A stretch of DNA of 64,000 nucleotides from assembly GCA_946811185.2 (NCBI GenBank), contig OX328108.1, forward strand, positions 35,400,493 to 35,464,492, given 5' to 3'. A program made the position numbers and the translations under genes. Source of the stretch: Hippopus hippopus. Its lineage: Eukaryota; Mollusca; Bivalvia; Cardiida; Cardiidae. Every line of letters begins with the position of its first letter. Within the stretch, counting starts at the first letter, position 1. The notes under the pieces were generated by a model, which had not been told where the DNA came from, ran no database searches, and saw only the letters and a list, made by a program, of their open reading frames with translations. Positions 50,695-61,035 of the stretch are shown here, one piece after another.

Positions 50695-50925
50695 CCGTTT
50701 CACCCTTTACAAAACAATCCCTTGTTTTTCATCGACGCTTGGAAAGAGGTACAAAGTAAAAAAAGGAGAAAATGCTGCTAACCACCAGTTTCTCGCTCTC
50801 CTACATTGTTAATTATTCTTTCAAAGACATATTACATAATTTTAGCTGCATTGATGTTAGTTTGTTGTTTGTAAGTGCTTTCAAAGTAGACGTGTCCTAA
50901 TATTGGTCGTCAGATAAAGAGTAAA
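50695..50925 (+). repeat. A-family foldback
   Basis: TTCACCCTTTACAAAACAAT to TTGGTCGTCAGATAAAGAGT; core AAAAAAGGAGAAAATGCTGC. Confidence 0.65.
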
Positions 50926-51014
50926 TTTGTCGTAGGCGAAGACTTTAACAAATGGAATTTCAAGTTGCTTTTATCCGGAAGTTCTAAGCTAACTTGATAG
51001 TGAAGATAAATATC

Positions 51015-51095
51015 ACATAGTAGTCTTTGTGCAGTCTGATCTTGATCTACACTGACAACAAATGTACCTAAAGTCATGACAGGCGCACCAAGAGT
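51015..51095. repeat. B-family half
   Basis: Right arm TGCAGTCTGATCTTGATCTA, then GGCGCACCAAGAGTTAA as the end. Confidence 0.45.
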
Positions 51096-51274
51096 TAATG
51101 TAACGTCTCGAGGGTCAGAACGATTGTATACAATCAAATAAAGTTACAAATTGATTTGTTTTACTGTCTGGCGAGTTCATTCTGTCAACCAGTTATAATA
51201 GAATTGCAGTATAACGCGATACGACCTTTTTCCAATTCATCTTATACTGCACCATGTAAGTGCAATGCGTGAAG

Positions 51275-51350
51275 CTTTTGCGGACAGTATTGATTAAGAT
51301 CAGACTTCACAATATGTGCAGTGTGATCTTAGATCAACGCTAACCGAAAG
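51275..51350. repeat. B-family core
   Basis: GCGGACAGTATTGATTAAGA with partner TCTTAGATCAACGCTAACCG. Confidence 0.55.
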
Positions 51351-51469
51351 ATGAGATTTTTTAAAGGTGAAAGGAGTTCTGAATTCGCAGTTTGGATTGG
51401 AAATTTCATTCAAGTTATGTATCAGTTTTTAAAAGCGTATCTGATGACCATCACCTTGTGTGTTCCAAA

Positions 51470-51905
51470 GTTTTAGTTTTGAATAAAAAGATATATAGTA
51501 TCTGACATGAGTTCGTATTTGAGGTAAAATTTCATTAAACAAGTATTGAGAAATGTTATGAAGCGAGATGGCAGCGCGCTTAAAAACATTCTTGTAGACG
51601 AGTTTGATAAAATTCTATTACAAAAACTAAAATCAGATTCTTTTTATCACATAACGATAATTCACGAATTATCGGTCAGAATATTCAAAACTACACTGTA
51701 TACACATGTGATAATTTCCATTAAAAAAAAACAAACGGATTCATTTTCATGAAAAGAAGTATAAAATGACGTCACATAAGACGTCATAAAATGCTTTTCC
51801 CAAACGTGTGCATGATAAGAACATTTGTAATGTTTATATTACTGTGAAAACAACAGAGTTAGTGTTATTAAATTCGTGTATGAAAGACTCGTAACTACTT
51901 GCTTT
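51470..51905 (-). repeat. F-family repeat, copy 3, inverted
   Basis: AGTATCTGACATGAGTTCG, CAGATTCTTTTTATCACATA, ATGACGTCACATAAGACGTC and GTGAAAACAACAGAGTTAG mirror copy 2. Confidence 0.7.
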
Positions 51906-51914
51906 GTATACGTC

Positions 51915-51980
51915 TGCTTCAATGGTGTTTCATGCCTATTTTTAACAGTATTTCAGTCATATCACTGTTACAGGTTTACA
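51915..51980 (-). repeat. SINE2 3' fragment
   Basis: CTTCAATGGTGTTTCATGCC and ATTTCAGTCATATCACTGTT only. Confidence 0.45.
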
Positions 51981-52024
51981 AAAATTCGAATTTCTATATG
52001 GTAAATAAAAATTCGCTCTTTCTT

Positions 52025-52115
52025 TAATGAGTCATGCTCTGTGAAAAGGTGGTATAATGCATCTTCAAAAGGTATCGACCCATGTCAGAATGCCCAGTCC
52101 GCACTCGGCAAAATT
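52025..52115 (+). repeat. C-family left half
   Basis: GAGTCATGCTCTGTGAAAAG, CATCTTCAAAAGGTATCGAC and CCATGTCAGAATGCCCAGTC, then unrelated sequence. Confidence 0.55.
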
Positions 52116-52214
52116 TCCAAGATTATCTCCAATCATTAAACTCTTGGTCAATCATAGCTCCAGGTCGTTAATCTACTGTGATTGCCACTTAACTGATTAG
52201 ACTACAACAGTAGA

Positions 52215-52665
52215 CAGCTTAAACCCTTTACTGCACAACCCAGAGGTTAAACGATCTGGAAGAAAGCCTTTGTAAATATTGCAGGGAAAACTGCTTGTAA
52301 CTAGCATTTTCTCCTTTTCTCACGTCGCTTTCTATAGCTACTTTTTTTAAATTCGAATTTCGCTTTTTAGCCATGCATAATGTGCCGTCTGAAAAAAAAA
52401 TCAATTGACTGATTGAATTACGCCGCTTTCAAGATTAGTTCAGTTATACCAGGGTGACAGCCTACATATTCATGTATTTCCTGGTGTTACCAGAACTAGG
52501 CTAGGGCTCTAAAGTGTCTTGCCCAGTGACACTCTCACGAAAAACGCAGTGGATCCAGTGAGGCTCGAACCCTGGGCCCCCAAGTTGAGAGTCCTACTTT
52601 TCCAGTTAGCCACACAGGACCCCTTTCAATACAAAAGAGTCTAAAATTTTGTCCCCTAGTAAAGG
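52215..52665 (+). repeat. A-family element split by a SINE2 insertion
   Basis: Left part AACCCTTTACTGCACAACCC to GTGCCGTCTG at 52,391. The A right end TCTAAAATTTTGTCCCCTAG resumes at 52,641 after the SINE. Confidence 0.65.
52405..52625 (-). repeat. SINE2 copy nested in an A element
   Basis: TTGACTGATTGAATTACGCC to GCCACACAGGACCCC. The minus-strand head has a B box at GAGGCTCGAACCCTGG. It is younger than its A host. Confidence 0.7.
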
Positions 52666-52936
52666 TTTAACCCTTCATTTAACGATCCCGTCGTCATATT
52701 GAACACCCTGTTGGGAAAAAAAGGCTTTTGAAAATATCGTTAAAAAGGGAGGAAAAGAATTTTAGCAATCTGTTTACTTTTCAAAGTCATATGGGTTTTG
52801 AAGTTAGTGAGATTTTGTGGTGTGTGAAAATAAACGTTTGATGTAATTTTTATCTACCTGATGGTGTTTAAAGCAGTGGACAACAACCTCCAAACAAACA
52901 AAGAAACAAGACAAAGTCTCATGCAGAGGATAGAGA

Positions 52937-53320
52937 TCTTAAAGTGACAATAAAGGCAAAATGTAAACAAAGCGGGTGTTTAAATGCATTTGAATTTATA
53001 TCATACCATTTGAAAGTATGGAAATTATTGTGAAGATGACAATCTGTCTTTGTACGGTCGGTCCAAGTGTTAGTTGCTGACAGAGAAAATTAATTCCAAA
53101 ACTTGGTTAAAACCTGCCAGCCTGTAGCTGTGTCTTTTGTTTACTTTTTGACTGATTTTAAAATTCTTTTTTTTTTTTGCCAGCGACAAACATATGGCCC
53201 GACCACATGTTAACAGACTGTCATGTCCACAATATTTTCCATTCTTTTAAATGTTATGAATTAAAAAATGTATTATGACACCTGCTTTGATATTTTGGCC
53301 TTTACTGGGCCTTTAATATC
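52937..53320. repeat. D-family element, full length
   Basis: TAAAGTGACAATAAAGGCAA at the left, GAAGATGACAATCTGTCTTT / AACAGACTGTCATGTCCACA arms, TTTGGCCTTTACTGGGCCTT at the right. Confidence 0.75.
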
Positions 53321-53554
53321 TTTACATGCAACAGCACTTACAGTATGTCCATTGGGTAAAAGCATTGTTTTGTTGTAGATAAATAGACCATCATTTTTAA
53401 GGATTCAAAGTGCTGAAGCGCCCGAAAGATAAAAATCAAACACCATTCAAAGAAACAAAACAAACAGTCCGAAACACAAAGGACAAAAATCTAGATATCT
53501 TTACAGATTACAACATACCTATGAACATCGCATTATGTGCAATAATAATGGTCT

Positions 53555-53805
53555 GCAACATGCGAAAAGGGGGCTTTCGGACATTGGCGTAAAGTGTCGT
53601 CTCGGATCAGCCTGCGCAGTCCGCGCAGGCTAATCCGAGACGGCACTTTACGTCAACATTAGATTTTGTCCTACAGTAGACTTGCGTGAAACAGAAAATC
53701 ACAGACGATCGGAAAGTTGTTGTCGCGGACCGCGCAGGCTAATCCGGGACGACAAATTACGCAAATGTCCGAATGTCCCTTTTCGCGTGTTGCAGGCCAA
53801 TTATT
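53555..53805. repeat. E-family palindromic element
   Basis: GCGAAAAGGGGGCTTTCGGA to CCCTTTTCGCGTGTTGCAG; inner AAAGTGTCGTCTCGGATCAG/GACGGCACTTT. Confidence 0.75.
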
Positions 53806-53949
53806 ATTTTTATTATGTTCAAGAGCAAAACGCATTATCCTGTTGCCATTAGGATTTATTGTTGATTAAAATCAAAGTACTGACGCGCCTGTGAGACTAT
53901 TCACGTATCATCACCTAAGATTATTGAATTTAATATGTCAAATTAGTTA

Positions 53950-54180
53950 GACTTAACCCTTGACAAAAGTATACTGTTCTTTCATGACCTTTTAGAAGAA
54001 AGCGTTTGGAAAATGTGGAGGAAGGAGAAAATGCTGGTATCAAGCCAATTCTTCCTTGTGCGACAATGTTTTCTACCATTTGAAGACGAACACCTTTATT
54101 TGAGCCAGATTTAATTTGTCGCCTGGGTACACATTCGGTATGCATAAGTCTTAAATTTTGCCGCCTTGTAAATCATTCAT
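53950..54180 (+). repeat. A-family foldback, core partner mutated
   Basis: CTTAACCCTTGACAAAAGTA to ATTTTGCCGCCTTGTAAATC; core GTGGAGGAAGGAGAAAATGC. Confidence 0.6.
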
Positions 54181-54394
54181 TCTCGTTAAAGGTGAAGATA
54201 AAGGAAGTATTTAGGTCCAAAGAGAAATAGTTCACAAGATCTTTACTAAAACCTATATGGTCGATATTCATTAGAACCGTCGACTAATTTATGTAACATC
54301 TATTTTAGCAGGACTATATTGTTTTTTCGATGACACCCAACTCCTTCATACTTCTAGCTGAAACGATGCCATCATTCGATACCTCATATATTTT

Positions 54395-54450
54395 TTTGCA
54401 GACAATGTAGATAAAGATTACACGACAGATAATGTGATCTACACTGTCCA
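54395..54450. repeat. B-family remnant
   Basis: GCAGACAATGTAGATAAAGA and AATGTGATCTACACTGTCC; the arms between are lost. Confidence 0.45.
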
Positions 54451-55619
54451 GGAATAGTCATGTATTCTAAAAGCTTTATAGACTAATACTAGTAAATTTT
54501 CGTCTTTTTTTTCTCTTCCGACTAAATCTTAGATTAAAAAGTCACATTCTATTTAGATTATAGCTAAAAGTTTGAATTGTAAGACATTTTTATTTTTTCT
54601 ATCAAGACTTAAAATTGTTTGCTGATGGAGAAACCAACAGGTTATTTACGTTGAAAAACGGCGTAAAGAAAATCAGTTTTATTTTCTGTTACATGTATGT
54701 TCCATATAGTAAAAAGCATACACACAAATTAGCCAGGCATCGTCTACGACAATCAATCCAGATCAATCGATCGAGATCGATCGATCCATCCATCCATCCA
54801 TCAATCAATACATCAATCAATACATCGATGGATTGATTTCTTATTTCTACTGTTACCGGAGAAATAGTGTTTCTCACTGAATTAAATTAAGACTAAAATC
54901 ATTGGGCCAATCACACTTAAATTTCTAAAAGGGAAAAACGCGTGGTCTGATATTATCTTAAGACAAATGATTTATAAATTGTTTAACGATAATGGTTTGC
55001 CATTGTTGGTCAGAATTAACCCTTAGGTTGTGATACAGGACTCATCTTTATGTTACTGACAGAGTAGATTTATATCAGAGGCGTGCCGTGAGCAAAAAGA
55101 AAAAAAACAACAGATTTTGAATATCCCTATTTAAAAAAAAAAAACTGTTATAAAGCCAAACCTGATTGAAAATAATCTAACGTGGTTTTTAGCTGAAGTA
55201 CAAAAAGTTTAAAATAATTGCTGCTCCCTATCGAAATTAAAAGAAAAAGTCATAACCAAACGAGCTTGAGTTTGATATGACCCTGAAGTAAAAAAAAATG
55301 CTGTCGTCTCGTAAAACATTGAAGATGGCTTGCAGTATTTCGGTCTATACATTTTATTTGCTTTATCATTTTTGTTTTGATCTAACGTTAACCCTAACCC
55401 TTACCAATAGACAACGAAAACCATATCTATTTCATCAAGTGATTTAAACATGTTTTATGTCTATGGGATATGAAAGTTTGCAGATGTAATCAGATTTCAA
55501 CTTTTGTATAAGGATAAAAAAAAAAAAAAGCCAACATAAAGATACAAGGGAGCCTTTTTGATGTTATTGACAGATCGTCAAATGGAGAAATCTAAGATTT
55601 TGTCAAAGCTTTAAGAACA
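54451..55619. other. Unassigned AT-rich stretch, ~1.2 kb
   Basis: Contains an ATCGATCGATC/CATCCATC/ATCAATAC microsatellite at 54,755-54,835. No other repeat and no coding frame with support. Confidence 0.45.
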
Positions 55620-55860
55620 ATATAAAGGCACGCTAGCTGCCAAATGTAAACAATTCGGGAGTCAAAATGCAGACAAATTCAATTCACACCAAACGTTGGC
55701 AACTTTCGTTCTAGGTTTAAACTTTTTTTTCTGCCAACAACTGGAACTTTTACAGACTGCTGTAACACGTTGAGAGATCCATAATAATTTCCATACTCTT
55801 AAATGGTGTGAAAAGTTAAAGTTCACATGATAAAAGCGGTCATTTTTTAACATTTCTTAG
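55620..55860. repeat. D-like element, diverged
   Basis: TATAAAGGCACGCTAGCTGCC start; TTAGGTTTAAACTTTTTTTTCTGCC and ACTCTTAAATGGTGTGA match the D plan loosely. Confidence 0.4.
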
Positions 55861-56034
55861 GGTAAGTCACGTGCTTTGTGAGTCGTTTGGAGTGTATAAG
55901 CACCCTTTAAGTGGTATGCAGGCTTTTAAGTTTTTTTCTATAAAAATCAGTACATAAAAAATCGTCTGTAACGATGTACTGTCTTTAAATACTCTTTCGC
56001 AAATTTTGCTTTATTTCATAAAAGATCTTCTATG

Positions 56035-56262
56035 GCCCTGTGACCCTTTACAAAAATTCTAGTGGTTCAACGACCGAGTGAAAAACGGCTTCAGAAAACA
56101 TTGGGGGAAAGGAGAAAATGCTGATAACCAGCATCTTCTCCTTTTCAAACAATGTTTTGTACTCTTTCACATGACGATTCCCCTTACTCGAGTCATATTT
56201 ATTTGTTGTCTGCAAATGCTTTCAATTTGGACCAGTCTGGAAATTTAATGTCAGGTAAATAA
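56035..56262 (+). repeat. A-family foldback
   Basis: TGACCCTTTACAAAAATTCT to TTAATGTCAGGTAAATAATC; core TGGGGGAAAGGAGAAAATGC. Confidence 0.7.
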
Positions 56263-56434
56263 TCAAGGGATTTAACCTTTTCTCGCTCCAAATGTGAAAA
56301 AAGATGCTTCCAGTCGATGACATTTCATTTTTTTAAAGTGTTCTGCTTTTGTCAAAATACCTAAAATATGGAGAAGTGCGAACGAAGGCAAATACGAGAT
56401 TATACCTGACGGTCTTTGCAACCGCTGGTTTCTT

Positions 56435-56654
56435 GCTTCATGCATTTCATGCAAAAAGTATTGACTCATATCAGCGAGGGCAGTCCGCGGAGACTGACAT
56501 GGGTCGTACTTTTCACTACTGATAAATTTTCTTTGTCAAAGGACCAGTCTACCACATTATTCAGCCGGATTTTAGACAAAAATGGATTCACATTATTCGA
56601 CAACTCACTTTGTATAATGCAGTGCGAAGATGCACTAAACCCCTTTTGCCAGGA

Positions 56655-56655
<1 letters not shown>
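56435..56655 (+). repeat. C-family element
   Basis: TTTCATGCAAAAAGTATTGA, core CAGCGAGGGCAGTCCGC, AAAATGGATTCACATTATTC, end CCCCTTTTGCCAGGACC. Confidence 0.6.
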
Positions 56656-56695
<40 letters not shown>

Positions 56696-56697
56696 AT
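56655..56697. repeat. (CA)n-(TA)n microsatellite
   Basis: About 16 CA units then ATATATATA; it adjoins the pogo-like end. Confidence 0.9.
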
Positions 56698-56775
56698 CGA
56701 ACCTCGTTTATCCGGACGCATCTGCAAATGTTTCCGGATAAGCCGTATTTCCGGACCAGTGAACTGGGATCGCCA
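56697..56775. mobile_element. pogo/Tigger-like terminal sequence, left
   Basis: ATCGAACCTCGTTTATCCGG followed by TTTCCGGATAAGC and TTTCCGGACCAG. The pattern TCGAACCTCGTT..CCGG is typical of pogo/Tigger-type ends. A matching inverted end is at 59,215-59,366. Confidence 0.5.
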
Positions 56776-57046
56776 CAACTTCTATGTTGATAAGGGACAC
56801 TGTGCATCGTAGAAATTACAATAGCGTATGATTTACACAAGCACTTCTCTGTATTTTTCCTATGATTGTTCAGATATATAATAGAATAAAATGTCATAAA
56901 TTTGCATTTTGCCATTTTTTTAATGTGTTTTTGTACACGAATTTCCCCATATACCTTATTGCATACACATGTACATGTATACCTTTTGTACAAACCGGGT
57001 GAGCTTGTAAAGCTCGGCACATTATGACTTTTAAAAACGCCACGAA

Positions 57047-57068
57047 AACGGGGGGGGGGGGGGGGGCG
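57047..57068. repeat. G homopolymer run
   Basis: About 17 G after AAAAC; it may be an assembly-uncertain site. Confidence 0.9.
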
Positions 57069-57334
57069 AAACACAAGTACAATTTCTTTTTATTACAGTA
57101 TTACTGTTGATTTTTCAATTTCTCGAGACTTGTATGGAATGTGCGTCCGAAATAATAAGGGTAATATTCGACAAAATTTTGTTCTATTTTTACAACCGGT
57201 GACGGGATCATAACTGTAGCTGATCAACAGATTCGGCGTGTTTTCAGTTTTGAAATAATCTACACGTTTTAAGTATTTTCTTACCACTTTTGGCCCACAA
57301 GAAGTTGCTTTCCGATACGAGTTAAGTCATAGTT

Positions 57335-57420
57335 CAGCTGTGGATGGTGTAGATCCAAGATCAGACAGCGCGTTCTGTTTAGTCTGATGTCTATCCACAC
57401 CGTCCGCCATCTTGCAATCG
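57335..57420. repeat. B-family core, diverged
   Basis: GGATGGTGTAGATCCAAGAT with partner ATGTCTATCCACACCGTCCG. Confidence 0.55.
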
Positions 57421-57497
57421 GCAGAGTAATTTTGAATAACCAAAAATGTAAAACAAGCCATCTGTCAACGATTTCACGCCTGTTGCGGGTACACAAG

Positions 57498-57730
57498 TGT
57501 TAACCCTTTACCACACAATGTCGAGTTTAAAAGACCCTGAGGAAAAGGCCTTTCAAAAACATTGTTGGAAAAGGAGAAAGTGATGGTAACCAGCATTTTC
57601 TCCTTTTCCAATAATGTTTTCTACGCAATTAAAGACAAATTCTGTCATTTTAACTACATTTAAATTGTCTTCTGCAAATACTTTGCATTTAGACCAGTCA
57701 TTTCTCTTTTTGTCATGTGGTAAAAAGTTA
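57498..57730 (+). repeat. A-family foldback, near-perfect core
   Basis: TTAACCCTTTACCACACAAT to TTTTGTCATGTGGTAAAAAG. Core AACATTGTTGGAAAAGGAGA pairs with TCTCCTTTTCCAATAATGTT. Confidence 0.8.
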
Positions 57731-57732
57731 AA

Positions 57733-58340
57733 ATTAAAGGCTTGGTCAGACCGGCTAACGGATATGTAACGGGGGGAAAACGGACAAAAACATGCAGAAT
57801 TTGGTTATCCGGTGACAAAATTCATCTCCTCTGCCGCTCGAGGCTCACGCGGTCGGTGTGTGGAGCGAGGAAGCCACACAATGACCGCACGAGTACCGCA
57901 CATGTAACGGAAAAAACGCACTTTTAACGGATATGTACAAGATAATAAACGGTCTATTAACGGATATCACCGTACGAGTAAGGGACTTGTACCGGATAAA
58001 ACGGAAGTGCAACGCATGAGAACCGGACAAAACGTACGATGAACGGAAATGTACCGAACACCAACGTACGAGGAACGTACTGGTCACGTGACATGCCGAG
58101 GGTATAAATTGTCAGATGCATCCAAAGTCTATCATTTGCATGTCTCTGTCCGTTTTGTCCGGTGGAAAGTTTTGAACGTGCTCAAAACTTCCCACCGGAC
58201 GGAACGGACATCGCCGGACAAGTAGCGGATTCACCGGATAAGAAACGGACATAAAACAGATATGAACGGACACGAACGGATAAAATGATTTTTTATCCGT
58301 TACTCGTCCGTTACATCGGTGTGACCAAGGCTTAAGATCA
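57733..58340. mobile_element. ~600-bp TIR element with CGGATA/ACGGA motifs
   Basis: Ends AGGCTTGGTCAGACCGG and the complement of CACCGATG...(CGGTGTGACCAAGGCTT) form an imperfect inverted repeat of about 17 bp, extended by TAACGG. The interior is dense in AACGGA and ACCGGA, and has a 28-bp-arm hairpin at 58,148-58,209 (TTGTCCGGTGGAAAGTTTTG / CAAAACTTCCCACCGGAC). No transposase. Confidence 0.6.
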
Positions 58341-58774
58341 TGGGTCTGATGTAATGCGCAAATCATTCGAAGCGAGAGGGTTGTAGTGCAAACGTTTGTT
58401 GTACATATTTACAACTGTTTTGCTCCAAGAAATTTACACCCTACTACAAGCAGACTGCCAGTCAATACAAAATGACCACACAATAAGCTAATATCATGCC
58501 TGCTTTACATCACCTGCTAATGCTTTTTTGCATCTAGTAAAGGTTGTTACTTGAACACCTGGGTTGTCATGTCACGTGTTTTGTGTAGTCGGCACAAAAA
58601 AAAGTTTGGCTGTTTTCATATAAAAATCGCTTGCAGCCAAAACAAAAAAAATGCATACGATAATTAATGCTTTGGTGTTAAATATAAATGGATTACTGAT
58701 AAATAAAGAAAAGGAATACGAGGTTGCGTATTTTTTTATTTTTATTTTAGATCTATTTTTCTAAGAGGGAGAAC
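58341..58774. other. No feature recognised, about 430 bp
   Basis: Nothing coding or repeat-like is visible. Confidence 0.35.
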
Positions 58775-58880
58775 ACAGTTACGACTTAAGCCATTTCCCT
58801 CACAGTCACAGTTTCACACTTCTGCAGAAGGTGACCTTTGAAAACATTACGAAAAAAGGAGAAATTGCTTGTATAGCATC
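58775..58880 (+). repeat. A-family left half
   Basis: CAGAAGGTGACCTTTGAAAA then TTACGAAAAAAGGAGAAATT; the second arm is replaced. Confidence 0.5.
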
Positions 58881-58884
58881 AAAG

Positions 58885-58960
58885 AGCCAGAAAAGATGCG
58901 GCCTGTGTAGATCAAGATCAGTCTGTAGACAGAATATCTGGTCTGATCTTTGATCTGAAA
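58885..58960. repeat. B-family core
   Basis: GCGGCCTGTGTAGATCAAGA with ATATCTGGTCTGATCTTTGA. Confidence 0.5.
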
Positions 58961-58994
58961 AGATATTGATAATCTGTCAAACTGACACTTAACG

Positions 58995-59210
58995 ATGGCA
59001 CGTGTAAGTCTATTAACACTTTTCCCAAACAACCTCTAATTAAGACGTTTGTTTTCAAATGTGTGAAAACCATCTGAAATAATTGATACTAGACTGATAC
59101 TCGTGTTACAAATGCATACTATGGACCAGTCCAAAATCATGTACCGGGGAAATTGTGTGATACACAGTCAGGCCACGTCCGGTTTATCTGGTAAAGAGTT
59201 ACATTGTTTT
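58995..59210 (+). repeat. A-family copy without core
   Basis: TTAACACTTTTCCCAAACAA at 59,012 and GGTTTATCTGGTAAAGAGTT at the end. Confidence 0.5.
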
Positions 59211-59214
59211 TTAA

Positions 59215-59361
59215 CCCTTCGTTCCCGATTTTTCCGTTCCGGTTCCGGAACGCGGATTTCCGGAATAAAAAGTAAAATTTGTACAGAAAATATTCGTTCC
59301 CTGATGTTTCTTTCCGGATCTTGAGATTTCCGGAAATTTGGAGCCCGGATTAACGCGGCTC

Positions 59362-59366
<5 letters not shown>
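59215..59366. mobile_element. pogo/Tigger-like terminal sequence, right
   Basis: Complement reads AGTCGAGCCGCGTTAATCCGG, then several TTCCGGA motifs; the same design as 56,697. A T(TA)n run flanks it. The two ends lie 2.6 kb apart, with only A/B copies and the 57.7-kb element between. Confidence 0.5.

Positions 59367-59445
<79 letters not shown>
59365..59445. repeat. (TA)n-(GA)n microsatellite
   Basis: About 15 TA units followed by about 25 GA units. Confidence 0.95.
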
Positions 59446-59447
<2 letters not shown>

Positions 59448-59643
59448 CAATCTTTCACTGTATAGAATGTTTGAAACTTAACAAAAGCCACAGAGAAATA
59501 CACAAACAATAAAACTATATTACACTATATTACGCAAAGTAAACTCTCGCTTTTTCTCAAAAGTATGAAAAAAAATTTCCTACGTGTTTTGCGGGGTAAA
59601 CATTAGTAACTGTATTTTAATGGGTAATAAATACAGTACTCAC

Positions 59644-59680
59644 TCCAGCCAGGATATGATTATCGTCAAACCATACAGCC
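59644..59680 (-). CDS. Candidate 37-bp host exon
   Basis: On the minus strand, TCTATTTTCCAG precedes and GTGAGTACTG follows, both good splice consensus. One frame is open and reads AVWFDDNHILAG. Protein family not recognised. In the frame that would continue directly from the candidate first exon at 60,678-60,698 it hits a stop, so at least one more exon, or a different first exon, would be needed. Evidence rests on splice sites only. Confidence 0.3.
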
Positions 59681-59919
59681 CTGGAAAATAGAAACAAAAC
59701 CACGTTAATGATGATCTGAATATTAGTTGTCAATATTTAATTAGAAATTCTCAGATAACTGAGAGATAAATTATATATCATGCATTTTCGTCTCACTGTC
59801 GTGTTATTTGACGAGCCTCGGGAAGGTCACATTAAGGTTAATTATTCAAGTCATGTATTTCTTGACTAGAATAATTTCTCGGCGTGAACGTTTGTTAACA
59901 ACTTCCTTATACCAACCTT

Positions 59920-60185
59920 CTTGTAGACTTCAGACTTTACAGTCACTTTTAGACTTACAGGTATCAACTTACCTGTATACTTCAATGTACTTTTATATCT
60001 TAACATATACAGCTTGTGTACTTCAATGTATCAAGCTACTAGTAGATATCAATGTACCAAGCAACTGGTAAACTCTATTATATCAAACTTTTTGTAGACT
60101 TAAATGTATACAATTACTTGTAGAATTTACCGTAAACAGTTACTTGTAGACTTTAATGTATCGAGCAACGACTAGACTTTATTAT
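59920..60185. repeat. ~34-bp degenerate tandem repeat
   Basis: GTAGACTT.AATGTATC.A.C.ACT recurs about eight times (TTGTAGACTTCAGACTTTAC, ACTTCAATGTATCAAGCTAC, TTGTAGACTTTAATGTATCG). Confidence 0.7.
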
Positions 60186-60324
60186 TATACTGCAAGGAAA
60201 TTTCTCGTGATCTGATTGGATAATATGCCCTGAACATATGTATCATGTACACTGGCAAACTCCACGTAAAAGCATTTTCGCTTTCGGAGCCCCGTATACA
60301 TAACTACACTTTCAACACAACATC

Positions 60325-60362
60325 CAAAATGGCGGCGTCGATCGATCGATACGAGCCGCCCA
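60325..60362. promoter_or_regulatory. YY1-like AAAATGGCGGCG in CpG-rich patch
   Basis: CCAAAATGGCGGCGTCG matches the YY1 core (AANATGGCGNC) and is followed by ATCGATCGATACGAGC. It could mark a host promoter. A 16-codon frame from the ATG is too short to call. Confidence 0.3.
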
Positions 60363-60677
60363 GAAGACAAACAAACTGAGTAGTCTGCACCATATTATTA
60401 CTAGTTTCCCTTCATGGTTGTCATTAAAACTGAAAGAATGGATTATTCTTTGAAAACAAATGAATATAGTTACATGTATTATCGTTATTATTGATGTCAT
60501 TCTAAAATAAATACACGGGGGTTAAAACGAGCAATCCGTTTGTCAGGTAAGCAAACTGTGAAGTGTCGAAACTCGTACATTGTGCATAACGTTAAAAGGA
60601 TAATCCTAATGGTCGTTTGAGCCAACTAATGGTCATTTACTTTTGCCAACAAATTATTATAATACACAGTTACTTAC

Positions 60678-60698
60678 CTTGAAGTTGTTTAAATCCAT
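60678..60698 (-). CDS. Candidate first coding exon of a host gene
   Basis: On the minus strand, TTATTAAAACATGG gives a start, followed by seven codons (MDLNNFK) and AAG|GTAAGTAAC, a perfect donor consensus. Upstream, at about 60,798, lies a GTGACGTCAG (CRE) that could belong to its promoter. The downstream partner exon is uncertain (see 59,644). Family unknown. Confidence 0.3.
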
Positions 60699-60884
60699 GT
60701 TTTAATAAAAATACGTCGAATATCTATTGCAGTGACATCATCAAGATTATGCACCAAACTGCACGTTTTACCAAGGTTTCAGTGCCGTCATTTCCCAGTG
60801 ACGTCAGCTTTCATTGAATTCTATTTCGTCAGCGAACTCAGTTCGTGAGACCATATGACAGGGAAATTTCGCTTAACACACGTT

Positions 60885-61035
60885 GGAATGGTGACAAAAT
60901 CTTTGTGATCGGTAATTTCTCATTTTCCCACAATGTTTTCTACCCTTTCAAAAGCAAGTTTCATTATGTGCCACATTTGTCGTCTGCAAATGCTTTCCAC
61001 TGGAAAAAAAATCTAGAATTTTCTCGTTGGTAAAT
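60885..61035 (+). repeat. A-family right half
   Basis: ATTTCTCATTTTCCCACAAT, TTTGTCGTCTGCAAATGCTT and TTTTCTCGTTGGTAAATAGC; the left half is missing. Confidence 0.6.

Noticed and set aside
53410..53592. 60-codon plus frame
   Set aside because: Lys/Thr-rich chance frame running into an E-family repeat.
56466..57074. 202-codon minus frame
   Set aside because: Crosses a C element, a CA microsatellite (poly Cys-Val) and the G17 run; no plausible protein.
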